Assembly: GCA_903918315.1 (NCBI GenBank)
Contig: CAIXEA010000141.1
Location: forward strand, 1 to 46,563
Length of the DNA: 46,563 bases
Direction: 5' to 3'
From: an uncultured Acetobacteraceae bacterium
GTDB lineage: Bacteria > Pseudomonadota > Alphaproteobacteria > Acetobacterales > Acetobacteraceae
Of this stretch, positions 8,093-15,862 are shown one piece after another. The notes below the pieces were generated by a model. That model saw only the letters and a program-made list of their open reading frames with translations. It was not told the DNA's origin and searched no databases. Each line of letters starts with the position of its first letter. Position 1 is the stretch's first letter. A program made the position numbers and the translations under genes.

Positions 8093-9169
8093 ATGGCAAC
8101 CCTCGAACTCAACGGCCTGCGTAAACGCTTCGGTGACACGCAGGTGCTGCGCCAGATCGACCTCTCCCTCACGGATGGGGAGATGCTGGTCATCGTCGGC
8201 GCATCCGGCTGCGGCAAATCCACGCTGCTGCGGCTGGTCGCGGGGCTGGAAACGCCGACGGCGGGCACCGTGCGGCTGGATGGGCGGGATATCACCCAGC
8301 TGGACCCGTCCGCCCGCGACATCGCCATGGTGTTCCAGAACTATGCGCTCTATCCGCATTTCAGCGTGTTCGACAACATGGCCTATGGGCTGCGGATCCG
8401 GGGCCTGTCGAAAGCCGCGATCCAGGCCCGGGTGGATGCGGCGGCGGCCATGCTGGGCCTGGGCGATCTACTGACCCGCAAGCCGCGCCAATTGTCCGGC
8501 GGCCAGCGCCAGCGCGTCGCCATGGGCCGCGCGATCGTGCGTGAGCCCAAACTGTTCCTGTTCGACGAACCGCTCTCGAACCTCGACGCCAAACTGCGGG
8601 TGCAGATGCGGGCCGAGATCCGCCGCTTGCAGCGCCGCCTGGGGATCACCAGCCTCTATGTCACCCATGACCAGGTGGAGGCCATGACCCTCGGTGATCG
8701 GCTGCTGGTCATGCACGAAGGCAGACCGGCGCAGCTCGCCACCCCGATGGAGGTGTTCGAGCAACCGGCCGACACCTATGTCGCCAGCTTCATCGGCGCG
8801 CCGGCGATGAATTTTCTACCGGCCATCCTGACCGAGCACGGCGCCGCCGCCCGTTTGGACGCCGGCCCGACGATCCGCTTCACAGATGGCCCGCGCGCGG
8901 GGCCGGAGGGGATGGCGCTCACGCTCGGCATCCGGCCGGAACACCTGACCGTCGGTGACCCGCAGTTGCGCGTCCAGGTCGACCTGATCGAGCCGCTGGG
9001 GTCGGAGACACTGATACACGGTCACCTCCCAACCGCCGGAGCGCCGCCGATGGTCATCAAGGTCGCCGGGCGCGCCCCCGCAAGCGAGGCGATCGCGGTC
9101 GGGATTCAGGCCGAGCACCTGCATGTCTTCAACCGCGAAACCGGAATGAGAAAGGCGCCCGGGGCGTAG
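8093..9169 (+). CDS. ugpC: sn-glycerol-3-phosphate ABC transporter, ATP-binding protein UgpC
   Basis: A 358-residue ATPase of the MalK/UgpC group that powers glycerol-3-phosphate uptake. Walker A is GASGCGKST from residue 36, the Q loop is VFQNYALYPH, the signature LSGGQ starts at 134, Walker B plus glutamate is LFLFDEP near 154, and the switch histidine is His192. The C-terminal 120 residues form the TOBE/regulatory domain. The last 41 bases overlap the 3' end of a convergent gene on the minus strand. Confidence 0.93.
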   Translation: MATLELNGLRKRFGDTQVLRQIDLSLTDGEMLVIVGASGCGKSTLLRLVAGLETPTAGTVRLDGRDITQLDPSARDIAMVFQNYALYPHFSVFDNMAYGLRIRGLSKAAIQARVDAAAAMLGLGDLLTRKPRQLSGGQRQRVAMGRAIVREPKLFLFDEPLSNLDAKLRVQMRAEIRRLQRRLGITSLYVTHDQVEAMTLGDRLLVMHEGRPAQLATPMEVFEQPADTYVASFIGAPAMNFLPAILTEHGAAARLDAGPTIRFTDGPRAGPEGMALTLGIRPEHLTVGDPQLRVQVDLIEPLGSETLIHGHLPTAGAPPMVIKVAGRAPASEAIAVGIQAEHLHVFNRETGMRKAPGA

Positions 9170-9896
9170 CGCCGCCGCGCGCACGGACCCCCAGACCGAT
9201 GGGCATGGTGCGATAGAAATCCAGGCCCCGAACCTCCCCCGGGGCGGGGCGCTGAAACGGCACGCCGACCCGGCCAGCGGCATGCGCAGCGGTCTGCTGG
9301 GTGGTGGACCAGGCGCGGGCGAGCGGGGAGTCCGGGGGCGAACGGCGGTTTTCCTCCGGCCAGACCGCCATGACCTTGGCGGCATAGGGCTCCCCCAATT
9401 CCGGCGTGGCGGAGTGGTACTGCGCGATCGCCTTGGGCCAGGCGCCGGCCTGCCCCTGAAGCTGGCGCAGGAATCGCGCCGCGTAGCCAGCATTGGCGCC
9501 GGGATCAAAGGCTTGTTCCAGGGAGGCGAAAGCGTCCGGGTGATGCAGGAGATTCACCTGCAGGCATCCGACATCGATGGACCGCACGCCGCGGGCCTGC
9601 AACGCCCGCACGGCCGCCACGGCCTGCGCCTTGGTGTCGAAGAAAGCCCCCTGCCCTTCCGCGTTGATCGTCCATGGCCATGGATGGGGGGCGCCGGCGG
9701 CACCGTCCTGGCGCCCGCTCTCGACCCGGCCGATGGCGGCCAGGAGATGCACGGGCAACCCCTGCTCCCGTTCGGCCATGGCGATCGCCGAACGGCACAG
9801 CAGGCCCGGTGACGGCTCCACGGGCAGCACAATCGCCGCCTGGACCGCGGGGCTGAGGACAATCGACAGGATGAGCAGTCGGGATAAACGCCACAT
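9129..9896 (-). CDS. Lytic transglycosylase (SLT domain)
   Basis: A 255-residue secreted peptidoglycan-cleaving enzyme. The signal peptide (SRLLILSIVLSPAVQA, cleavage near residue 20) is followed by the SLT fold. The catalytic glutamate is Glu59 in LLAAIGRVESGR, with later motifs DVGCLQVNL, AFDPGANAGYAARFL and AIAQYHSATPE. I start at the ATG at 9896, since an upstream start at 9926 would add a charged tail before the signal. The C-terminal ~70 residues, past the catalytic domain, are poorly conserved and overlap the end of ugpC by 41 bp. Confidence 0.88.
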   Translation of the reverse strand: MWRLSRLLILSIVLSPAVQAAIVLPVEPSPGLLCRSAIAMAEREQGLPVHLLAAIGRVESGRQDGAAGAPHPWPWTINAEGQGAFFDTKAQAVAAVRALQARGVRSIDVGCLQVNLLHHPDAFASLEQAFDPGANAGYAARFLRQLQGQAGAWPKAIAQYHSATPELGEPYAAKVMAVWPEENRRSPPDSPLARAWSTTQQTAAHAAGRVGVPFQRPAPGEVRGLDFYRTMPIGLGVRARGGATPRAPFSFRFRG

Positions 9897-9983
9897 GCCG
9901 GCAGTGTGACGGCAGGGTGTGAACAAAGGGTTAAGAAGGGTGAAAAAAGAATCCGGAAAAAATGGTGCGGTGCGATATTTCGC

Positions 9984-10012
9984 TTGTAGACATATGATGT
10001 CCGCGCTACTTT
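9984..10012 (+). promoter_or_regulatory. Putative sigma-70 promoter of the small RNA
   Basis: TTGTAG (9984-9989) and TACTTT (10007-10012) are separated by 17 bp, predicting transcription from about 10019. No open frame follows. The transcript would instead run to the terminator at 10079-10112. Confidence 0.45.
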
Positions 10013-10018
10013 GTGCAT

Positions 10019-10112
10019 CGCAGCAATGCGGCCCCTGGCCGCGCTGTCTGCTTTCTTGGACGTTTCCTCCCTAAACTTGGCGGCTGCTGCATAAGCGCCG
10101 CCACTTTTTTTG
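10019..10112 (+). ncRNA. Putative trans-acting small RNA with CCUCCC motif
   Basis: This 94-nt stretch between two minus-strand genes has all parts of a small RNA. A promoter-like pair lies just upstream. A 5' hairpin follows (10028-10033 with 10037-10042, GCGGCC/GGCCGC, loop CCU). Next is an unpaired region holding UUUCCUCCCUAAAC (10063-10076), complementary to Shine-Dalgarno sequences. It ends in a GC-rich terminator hairpin (GGCGGC 10079-10084, GCCGCC 10097-10102) followed by eight T at 10105-10112. The layout and the CCUCCC loop resemble alphaproteobacterial regulators of the suhB/MmgR (alpha-r8) kind, but I cannot run a covariance search. The exact 5' end is inferred. Confidence 0.62.
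10079..10112 (+). terminator. Rho-independent terminator of the small RNA
   Basis: A GGCGGC/GCCGCC stem, extended by a flanking T-A pair, is followed by AC and eight T. It is the clearest intrinsic terminator in the window. It faces the plus strand, where no protein gene precedes it. Confidence 0.75.
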
Positions 10113-10125
10113 CCTGCCCGGCGGG

Positions 10126-11025
10126 CTATTCGTCGATCAGCCTGAACGCCTCCTGCGCCAGCGCCTCAATCAGCACCGTCACGTCCCGCCGCAGCGCGTC
10201 GAAGCGGGTCAGCCGTTCGATGCGGAGCTCGTCCATATAGAGGTCCCGCGCCACCTCGATCTGCAACACGTGAACCCGCCCGCGGGGCCGGCCGTAATGG
10301 CGGGTGATGAAGCCGCCCGCATAGGGATCATTGCGCCGGACCGTGAAGCCGAGATCGGTCAGACTGCGCTCAACGAAGCGCGTCACCCGCCCGCCGCAGG
10401 CCGTGCCATAGGCGTCACCGAGCACGAAATCCGCCTGCTTGAACGGATTGCGCGCCGAACCGGCGCCGCCCACGGCCCCGGAGGAGGGCATGGAATGGCA
10501 ATCGATCAGCAGACAGGTCCCAAAGAGCGCCTGGGTCTGTCCGATCAACGCGGTCAGCCTGTCATGATAGGGCTGCCAGCAGCCGTTCACCCGCGCCTGC
10601 GCATCCGCGAACCGCAATTTCCCGCGATAGATCGGCTCCCCCGACGCGACGATGCGCGCGATCGTCCCCAGGCCGGCGGCCACCCGCGGGCTGGTCGCGT
10701 TGACCCAATGGGGCAGCGAGTCGGCGAACATGGACGGGTCCAGTTCCCAGGGTTCGCGATTGGCATCGCAAAACGCCCGCGGGAAGGTCGCGGCCAGCAA
10801 AGGGGCGCCGAAGGATGGCGCCGCGGCGTAGAGCTCCTCAACGAAGCTGTCCTCACTGCGCCGCAAGCCCAGCGGGTCGAGGCGCGATAATGCCAGGAAA
10901 TCCGGGGAATACACGCGGCCTGAATGGGGTGAGGCAAAGATCAGCGGCGTCGTCTGGCGGGCCGGATGGCTGACCATGACACTGTCGGTATCGGCGGGAA
11001 GGGTCGGTGAAACGGTCGCGTCCAT
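10126..11025 (-). CDS. N-formylglutamate amidohydrolase family protein
   Basis: A 299-residue enzyme of the FGase family (PF05013), which deformylates N-formyl-L-glutamate, the last step of one histidine breakdown route. Seen are FASPHSGRVYSP near the start, LRRSEDSFVEELY, PRAFCDANREPWELDP, and the metal-site LLIDCHSMPS. ITRHYGRPRGRVHVLQIEVARDLY is near the end. I use the ATG at 11025. A TTG four codons upstream is also open. No other hut genes are nearby, so the substrate may differ. Confidence 0.88.
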   Translation of the reverse strand: MDATVSPTLPADTDSVMVSHPARQTTPLIFASPHSGRVYSPDFLALSRLDPLGLRRSEDSFVEELYAAAPSFGAPLLAATFPRAFCDANREPWELDPSMFADSLPHWVNATSPRVAAGLGTIARIVASGEPIYRGKLRFADAQARVNGCWQPYHDRLTALIGQTQALFGTCLLIDCHSMPSSGAVGGAGSARNPFKQADFVLGDAYGTACGGRVTRFVERSLTDLGFTVRRNDPYAGGFITRHYGRPRGRVHVLQIEVARDLYMDELRIERLTRFDALRRDVTVLIEALAQEAFRLIDE

Positions 11026-11088
11026 CGGCCTATTCAAGCCCGCCCGGCGCGTCCTGTCACGGGATGATCAACACGTGCACTTCCGATC

Positions 11089-11117
11089 TTGCGCAACACC
11101 ACGATGTAGGGTTAGAA
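11089..11117 (+). promoter_or_regulatory. Possible tRNA-Val promoter
   Basis: TTGCGC (11089-11094) and TTAGAA (11112-11117) are spaced by 17 bp and sit 20 bp before the mature tRNA. The -10 match is partial. Confidence 0.3.
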
Positions 11118-11137
11118 GCCTGCCTCCCGAGGCCGGA

Positions 11138-11212
11138 GGGCGCGTAGCTCAGCGGGAGAGCACCTCCCTGACACGGAGGGGGTCACAGGTTCAATCCCTG
11201 TCGCGCCCACCA
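11138..11212 (+). tRNA. tRNA-Val (GAC anticodon), CCA encoded
   Basis: A complete cloverleaf. The acceptor stem GGGCGCG (11138-11144) pairs with CGCGCCC (11202-11208), followed by discriminator A and an encoded CCA (11210-11212). The D arm is GCTC...GAGC. The anticodon stem CCTCC/GGAGG encloses loop CTGACAC, with anticodon GAC at 11170-11172. The T arm is ACAGG-TTCAATC-CCTGT. It reads valine codon GUC and stands alone between minus-strand genes. Confidence 0.97.
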
Positions 11213-11250
11213 CTCCGCCTCATGGCGTTACCCATCAACGCTTTCACCGA

Positions 11251-11427
11251 TCAATGCGATTTGCGCGGGGCTTCGTCGAAAACGGCGCAGGCCAGCGTCA
11301 CCAGCCGTTCCGCGGTCGCGGCCAGGCCGGCCTGATCCGCGGCCTGTGCCAGGGTCAGCAACCGATCCGAGAGGATCAGAGGGCTGACGGGGCTGAGCGG
11401 GGGATGGACGGGGATGAACACGGTCAT
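11251..11427 (-). CDS. Small hypothetical protein (58 aa)
   Basis: A short frame from ATG at 11427 to TGA at 11251. The protein starts MTVFIPVHPPLSPVSPLIL and continues with an Ala/Leu-rich segment, LLTLAQAADQAGLAATAERL, which could form a helical hairpin. A GAAGGA lies about 8 bases before the start. It has no signal peptide and no family I recognise. The codon usage and ribosome site make it look real, but this is a modest claim. Its only near neighbours are the tRNA and the RHH/SDR gene group. Confidence 0.5.
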   Translation of the reverse strand: MTVFIPVHPPLSPVSPLILSDRLLTLAQAADQAGLAATAERLVTLACAVFDEAPRKSH

Positions 11428-11530
11428 GGTCTGGGGTCCTTCGCCTTAGGGTTTTCCGGCGAGGGATAGAATGCGAGCGTGTTCTTACCAAAGAGTTAAC
11501 GCGAGCCCAGAAAATGCGGTCACGCTGATT

Positions 11531-11737
11531 TTATTTATCCCGCAACGCCGCCACCCGCAGCGCCGAAGCCAGCGGCCGCGCCGGGTCGCGCAGCCGATCC
11601 GTGGCCGCGACCAAAGCGGACAATGTCTGGGAGTCGCGGGCCGCGATCGCGGCCAGCACCGCCCAGAATTCCGGTTCCAAGGCCACGCTGGTGCGGTGGC
11701 CGGCCAAAGAGAAGCTGCGCTTGACCAGGCCGACCAC
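11531..11737 (-). CDS. Ribbon-helix-helix domain protein (PF13467 type)
   Basis: A 68-residue protein matching the RHH_4 pattern: KRSFSLAGHRTSVALEPEFW, then LAAIAARDSQTLSALVAATD, then PLASALRVAAL. Such proteins are probable small DNA-binding regulators in alphaproteobacteria. The start is a GTG at 11737, 7 bp after the stop of the upstream SDR gene, without a clear Shine-Dalgarno. It is probably translated from the SDR transcript. Its target is unknown. Confidence 0.75.
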   Translation of the reverse strand: MVGLVKRSFSLAGHRTSVALEPEFWAVLAAIAARDSQTLSALVAATDRLRDPARPLASALRVAALRDK

Positions 11738-11744
11738 GCAGCGC

Positions 11745-12524
11745 TCAGGCGGTCGCGCCGCCGTCGACCGCGAGGGCGACGCCGGTGACGTAGGACGCTT
11801 CATCCGAAAGCAGGAATAACGCAGCGTTGGCGATTTCCTCGGGCTTGCCAGGACGGCCCATGGGGGTCTGGCCGGCGCGCTTCCAAACCAGGGATTCCGG
11901 GGTCTCCCCGGCGGGCAACTGGCTGTCGGGCCGCGCCACGAACACCCGCAGCATCGGCGTATCGGTCGGGCCCGGGCAGACGGCGTTGATCCGGATCTTC
12001 TCTTTCGCATAGCGCTTGGACAGGCCGCGCACCAGGCCGACAATGCCGAATTTGACGATGTTATAGACCGGGCTGAACTGCGAGCCGACCAGGCCCGAGG
12101 TCGAGGCGGTGAACAGAATCGACCCGCCGCCGCGGGCGCGCAGTTCCGGCAGCGCCGCTTCCGTCGTGACCAGCACCGAGCGGACGTTCAGGTCCATGGT
12201 GAAGTCGAAATCTTTCCAATCCAGCCCCTCGACCGAGGCCGGGCCGGGGGAGCCGACATGGTTCCACACGAAATCCAACGCCCCGAAGGCGCGCGTGGTC
12301 TGGCGCACGATATCGCGCGCGAAGTCGTCGCTGGTCAGGTCGCCCGACAGGCCGATGGCCTTGCCGCCGGCATCGGTGATGGTCTTGACCACATCGGCGA
12401 CAGCGTCGGGGTTGAGATCGACGACCGCGACCGAGGCCCCCTCGGCGGCGAAGCGGATCGCACCGGCGCGGCCCATGCCGGAGCCGGCGGCGGTGACGAT
12501 CCCGATTTTATCTTTCATACGCAT
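11745..12524 (-). CDS. SDR family oxidoreductase
   Basis: A 259-residue classical short-chain dehydrogenase. The cofactor loop is TAAGSGMG (11-18), and the acidic residue of VVDLN at 34-38 suggests NAD(H) preference. The catalytic set is Ser141/Ser143, Tyr154 and Lys158 (YNIVK). NHVGS replaces the usual NNAG. INAVCPGPTDTPM is typical. I start at ATG 12524, behind GGAAAGGAAA, rather than at the upstream in-frame start at 12572. It lies in a minus-strand run after the sulfurtransferase (75-bp gap). The substrate is unknown. Confidence 0.9.
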   Translation of the reverse strand: MRMKDKIGIVTAAGSGMGRAGAIRFAAEGASVAVVDLNPDAVADVVKTITDAGGKAIGLSGDLTSDDFARDIVRQTTRAFGALDFVWNHVGSPGPASVEGLDWKDFDFTMDLNVRSVLVTTEAALPELRARGGGSILFTASTSGLVGSQFSPVYNIVKFGIVGLVRGLSKRYAKEKIRINAVCPGPTDTPMLRVFVARPDSQLPAGETPESLVWKRAGQTPMGRPGKPEEIANAALFLLSDEASYVTGVALAVDGGATA

Positions 12525-12599
12525 GGCGTGTTTCCTTTCCCTCTGACGTGCGTTCGAACACGCCGGGATCATAACCCCGAGGGCTGGCCTTCGCTATGT

Positions 12600-13463
12600 T
12601 CAGGCCGTTTCCATCGGCAGCGCCGCGTCCTTGGACCATTCCGAAAGCGAGGCGTCGTAGATCCGCACATCCTCATGCCCTAGCATAATCAGCGCCAGGG
12701 CATCGGCGCTGGCGGCGATGCCGCCGCCGCAATAGGCGATCACCGGGCGGTGCAACGCGCCGACCGCGCCCAACTTCTCCCGCAGACGATCGGCGGGCAG
12801 GAAGCAGTTGGTGGCGGGGTCCAGCAAATGCGCCGCCGGCAGCGCCACGCTGCCCGGAATCTGCCCCGGCCGGCCGTAGGTGCCGCCGGCATATTGCGCC
12901 GGCATGAGCGCGTTGAGGGTGCAGATGCCGGTATCGCCCATCGCCGCCCGCACCGCGTCCTTGCCGACGAACAGGTCGCGTTCGGCGGTGACGGTGAAGG
13001 TGCCGGGGGCGCAGGCGGGGCTGGGGCCGGTTTCGCTGGGGCGGGACTCCCGGCTCCATTTCTGCCAGCCGCCGTTCAGAACGGCGGCGTTGTCGTGCCC
13101 GAACTCCCGCAGCAGCCACCAGACGCGGGTTGCCCACCAGGGATTGGCGGTGGAGTAGGTGATCACGCGGGTGCTGTTGGACATGCCGAAGCGGCGCATC
13201 GCGGCGGCGAAACCATCCGCACTTGGGCGCATGAAGGCGTATTTCTGGGTGGTGTCGGACACGTCGCGCGACACATCGCAGAACCGCGCCCCCGCGATAT
13301 GGCCCTTTTCGTAATCCGCCCGCGCCGGCACGACGTCATAGGGCGCATTCGGCTTGACCATCAGATGCACGGTGCAATCGAGCACCACGACATCGGGATT
13401 GGTCAGGTTCTGTTCGAGCCAATCGGTCTCGACCAGGAACTCGGGGTGCACGAAGCCGGTCAT
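12600..13463 (-). CDS. Sulfurtransferase with two rhodanese domains
   Basis: A 287-residue tandem rhodanese protein. The first domain (about 10-135) carries Cys30 and the FCDVSRDVSDTTQKYAFMRP link typical of the thiosulfate/3-mercaptopyruvate sulfurtransferase group. The second (about 160-285) has the active loop YCGGGIAAS with Cys245. The loop is CGGGIAA rather than the CG(S/T)GVTA of mercaptopyruvate sulfurtransferases, so the donor is uncertain. It starts 2 bp after the VOC gene ends and is probably co-translated with it. Confidence 0.88.
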   Translation of the reverse strand: MTGFVHPEFLVETDWLEQNLTNPDVVVLDCTVHLMVKPNAPYDVVPARADYEKGHIAGARFCDVSRDVSDTTQKYAFMRPSADGFAAAMRRFGMSNSTRVITYSTANPWWATRVWWLLREFGHDNAAVLNGGWQKWSRESRPSETGPSPACAPGTFTVTAERDLFVGKDAVRAAMGDTGICTLNALMPAQYAGGTYGRPGQIPGSVALPAAHLLDPATNCFLPADRLREKLGAVGALHRPVIAYCGGGIAASADALALIMLGHEDVRIYDASLSEWSKDAALPMETA

Positions 13464-13465
13464 GA

Positions 13466-13873
13466 TCAGTGACCCGGCGCGAGTTCGGCCAGTTCGATCA
13501 CCACATTGCCGGTGGCGCTGGGATCGAGGAAGACGATCTTCGAGCCGCCATGCCCGATCTTCCAGGTCTCACTTTGCAGCTTCACGTTCTTGGCCTTGAG
13601 TTCGGCGATGGCGCCTTCGATGTCATCGACCTCAAAACAGATATGGAACAGGCCGGTGCCTTTTTCGGCGATCCATTTGGTCACGCCGGAGTCCGGCCCC
13701 TGGCCTTCGAGCAATTCGATATAGGTTTCGCCGACGGGCAGCATGGCGAGGCGGGTCTGGCCGATCTGTTCCTCGTATTCGAGGTTGAGGCCGAAGGTAT
13801 TCTGCATGAGGTCGAGGGACTGTTTGATCGAGTCCACGGCGATGGCGATGTGTTCGACACGCTTAATTTTCAT
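13466..13873 (-). CDS. VOC family protein, methylmalonyl-CoA epimerase-like
   Basis: A 135-residue vicinal-oxygen-chelate protein. It begins KIKRVEHIAIAVDSIKQSLD, with metal-ligand-type His8 and a later TYIELLEGQGPDSG. LFHICFEVDDIEGAI and KIVFLDPSATGNVVIEL supply the second half. This pattern fits methylmalonyl-CoA/ethylmalonyl-CoA epimerase or a lactoylglutathione-lyase relative. The ATG at 13873 was chosen over a start at 13951 because the fold begins there. A mutase gene would support the epimerase role but is not in the window. Confidence 0.82.
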   Translation of the reverse strand: MKIKRVEHIAIAVDSIKQSLDLMQNTFGLNLEYEEQIGQTRLAMLPVGETYIELLEGQGPDSGVTKWIAEKGTGLFHICFEVDDIEGAIAELKAKNVKLQSETWKIGHGGSKIVFLDPSATGNVVIELAELAPGH

Positions 13874-13934
13874 GGCGTTGACTCTCGGTTTTTTGTTTCG
13901 GTTTTCTGGCGCTGTCGATTTTGGGTGAGCACGA

Positions 13935-14687
13935 TCAGGAAATCGTGACACCGCTGTCGACGGGGTAAACCTGACCGGTCACCTTGCGGGATTCGTCCGA
14001 CCCCAGGAACACCGCCATATTGGCGATGTCCTCCGGCTCAATCAGACCCACGAGATGGGAGTCCGCGAGGCTTCCCAGGCCGGTGTTGACCGCGACCATC
14101 GCGCGGACCCGTTCGGTCATCGTGGCGGAGGGGGCAATGGCATTGACGCGCACGTTCTGGGACGCGAACTCGACCGCCATCGACCGCGTCATCGCGGCCA
14201 CCCCGCCCTTGGCCGCGGTGTAGCAATCGCGGCCGGGGATACCCATCAGCGCCAGGTTGGACGACATGTTGATCACCGCGCCGCCGCCGGATTGGATCAG
14301 CGCCGGAATGCCGAACCGGCATCCCAGAAACGTTCCGAACAGATCGAGCTTGATCACCCGCCAGAATTCCTCGATCGGGGCATCGACCACGGTGTTGTCG
14401 GCCAAGGTCGAGCCACCGGCGTTGTTGTGCAGGATATGCAGGGCTCCGTAATGATCCATGCAGCGCGCGATCGTTGCCTGAACGCTGTCGGGATCGGTCA
14501 CATCGGTGCGCACGAACACCGCATCGCCGCCCGCCTGGGTGATGATCTGCGCGGTCTGCTCCCCCGCCGCCGCATTGAGTTCCGCGACGACCACGCGCGC
14601 GCCCTCCGCCGCCATTTTCTGCGCCGTGGCGCGGCCAATGCCGGTGCCGGACCCCGTGATCAACGCGACTTTGCCTGCCAGTCTCAA
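13935..14687 (-). CDS. SDR family oxidoreductase
   Basis: A 250-residue classical short-chain dehydrogenase. The cofactor motif is TGSGTGIG (11-18), with NNAG at 88-91. The catalytic residues are Ser142/143, Tyr156 and Lys160 (YTAAK). The C-terminal DESRKVTGQVYPVDSG is typical. Its first four bases overlap the end of the VWA gene (ATGA), implying coupled translation. It differs from the other SDR of this cluster, so the two are not a recent duplication. Confidence 0.9.
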   Translation of the reverse strand: MRLAGKVALITGSGTGIGRATAQKMAAEGARVVVAELNAAAGEQTAQIITQAGGDAVFVRTDVTDPDSVQATIARCMDHYGALHILHNNAGGSTLADNTVVDAPIEEFWRVIKLDLFGTFLGCRFGIPALIQSGGGAVINMSSNLALMGIPGRDCYTAAKGGVAAMTRSMAVEFASQNVRVNAIAPSATMTERVRAMVAVNTGLGSLADSHLVGLIEPEDIANMAVFLGSDESRKVTGQVYPVDSGVTIS

Positions 14688-15862
14688 CGGCTTAACTCCC
14701 GGGTCATGTCATCGATCCCATTGACGGTCAGGGGGAACATCCGTCCTTCCATCAGATCATTCAGCATATTGATCGACCGCACATGGCCCCAGCTTTGTTT
14801 CGGTGTGGGGTTCAGCCAGGCGGCGCGGCGGTAGTGGCCTTTCAGGCGGTCGAGCCAGACCGTGCCGGCCTCTTCGTTCCAGTGTTCGACGGAGCCGCCG
14901 GCCATGGTGATTTCATAGGGGCTCATGGCGCCGTCGCCGACGATGATCAGCTTGTAGTCGGGGCCATAGGTGCGCAACACCTGCCAGGTCGGGATGACCT
15001 CTTCATGGCGGCGGCGGTTGTTCTTCCAGACCCGCTCATAGGGGCAGTTGTGGAAGTAGTAATATTCCAGGTGCTTGAACTCGGTCCGCACGGCGGAGAA
15101 CAGCTCCTCCGTCAGCTTCACGTGATCGTCCATCGAGCCGCCGATATCGAACAGCATCAGCACCTTCACGGTGTTATGCCGCTCCGGCACCATTTTCAGA
15201 TCCAGCGACCCGGCGTTCTTGGCGGTGGAGCGGATGGTGTCGGGCAGATCGAGTTCCGTCGCCGCGCCCTGGCGGGCGAAGCGGCGCAGGCGGCGCAGGG
15301 CCAGCTTCATGCCGCGGGTGCCGAGTTCCACGGTATCGTCGAGGTCCTTGAATTCCCGCTTGTCCCAGACCTTCACCGCGGTGCGGTTGCGGGACTTGTC
15401 CTGACCGATCCGCACGCCTTCGGGATTGGCGCCATAGGCCCCGAAGGGGGAGGTGCCGGCGGTGCCGATCCATTTGGAGCCGCCCTGGTGGCGGGATTTC
15501 TGTTCGGCGAGGAGTTCCTGCAGGCGCTTCATCAGCGCATCGAAGCCGCCCATGGCCTCGATCTTCGCCATTTCTTCCGGCGACAGCATCTTCTCGGCCA
15601 GCTTGCGCAGCCATTCTTCCGGCAATTCCTGGACCTTCACGCCTTCCGGCGCTTCCAGCCCCTTGAAGCAGGCGCCGAAGACGCGGTCGAATTTGTCCAG
15701 ATGCCGCTCATCCTTCACCAGGGTCGCGCGCGCCAGGTAGTAAAAATCCTCCACGCTGTAATCCGCGACCCCGGCCTTCATAGCGCCCATGAGGGTCAGA
15801 TACTCAGTGATGGAGGACGGCAACCCAGCGGAGCGCAGCCCCAGGATCAGGTGTGAGAACAT
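14684..15862 (-). CDS. VWA domain protein, CoxE-like
   Basis: A 392-residue protein with an N-terminal helical region (1-130) and a C-terminal von Willebrand A domain (about 230-392). The metal-site strand reads VLMLFDIGGSMDD, with Asp239 and Ser243. The middle serine of the usual D-x-S-x-S is glycine. LIIVGDGAMSPYE supplies the second loop. Such proteins work with MoxR ATPases in metal-centre insertion or protein assembly. The MoxR gene lies directly upstream and its stop shares a base with this start. The client is not evident in the cluster. Confidence 0.88.
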   Translation of the reverse strand: MFSHLILGLRSAGLPSSITEYLTLMGAMKAGVADYSVEDFYYLARATLVKDERHLDKFDRVFGACFKGLEAPEGVKVQELPEEWLRKLAEKMLSPEEMAKIEAMGGFDALMKRLQELLAEQKSRHQGGSKWIGTAGTSPFGAYGANPEGVRIGQDKSRNRTAVKVWDKREFKDLDDTVELGTRGMKLALRRLRRFARQGAATELDLPDTIRSTAKNAGSLDLKMVPERHNTVKVLMLFDIGGSMDDHVKLTEELFSAVRTEFKHLEYYYFHNCPYERVWKNNRRRHEEVIPTWQVLRTYGPDYKLIIVGDGAMSPYEITMAGGSVEHWNEEAGTVWLDRLKGHYRRAAWLNPTPKQSWGHVRSINMLNDLMEGRMFPLTVNGIDDMTRELSR

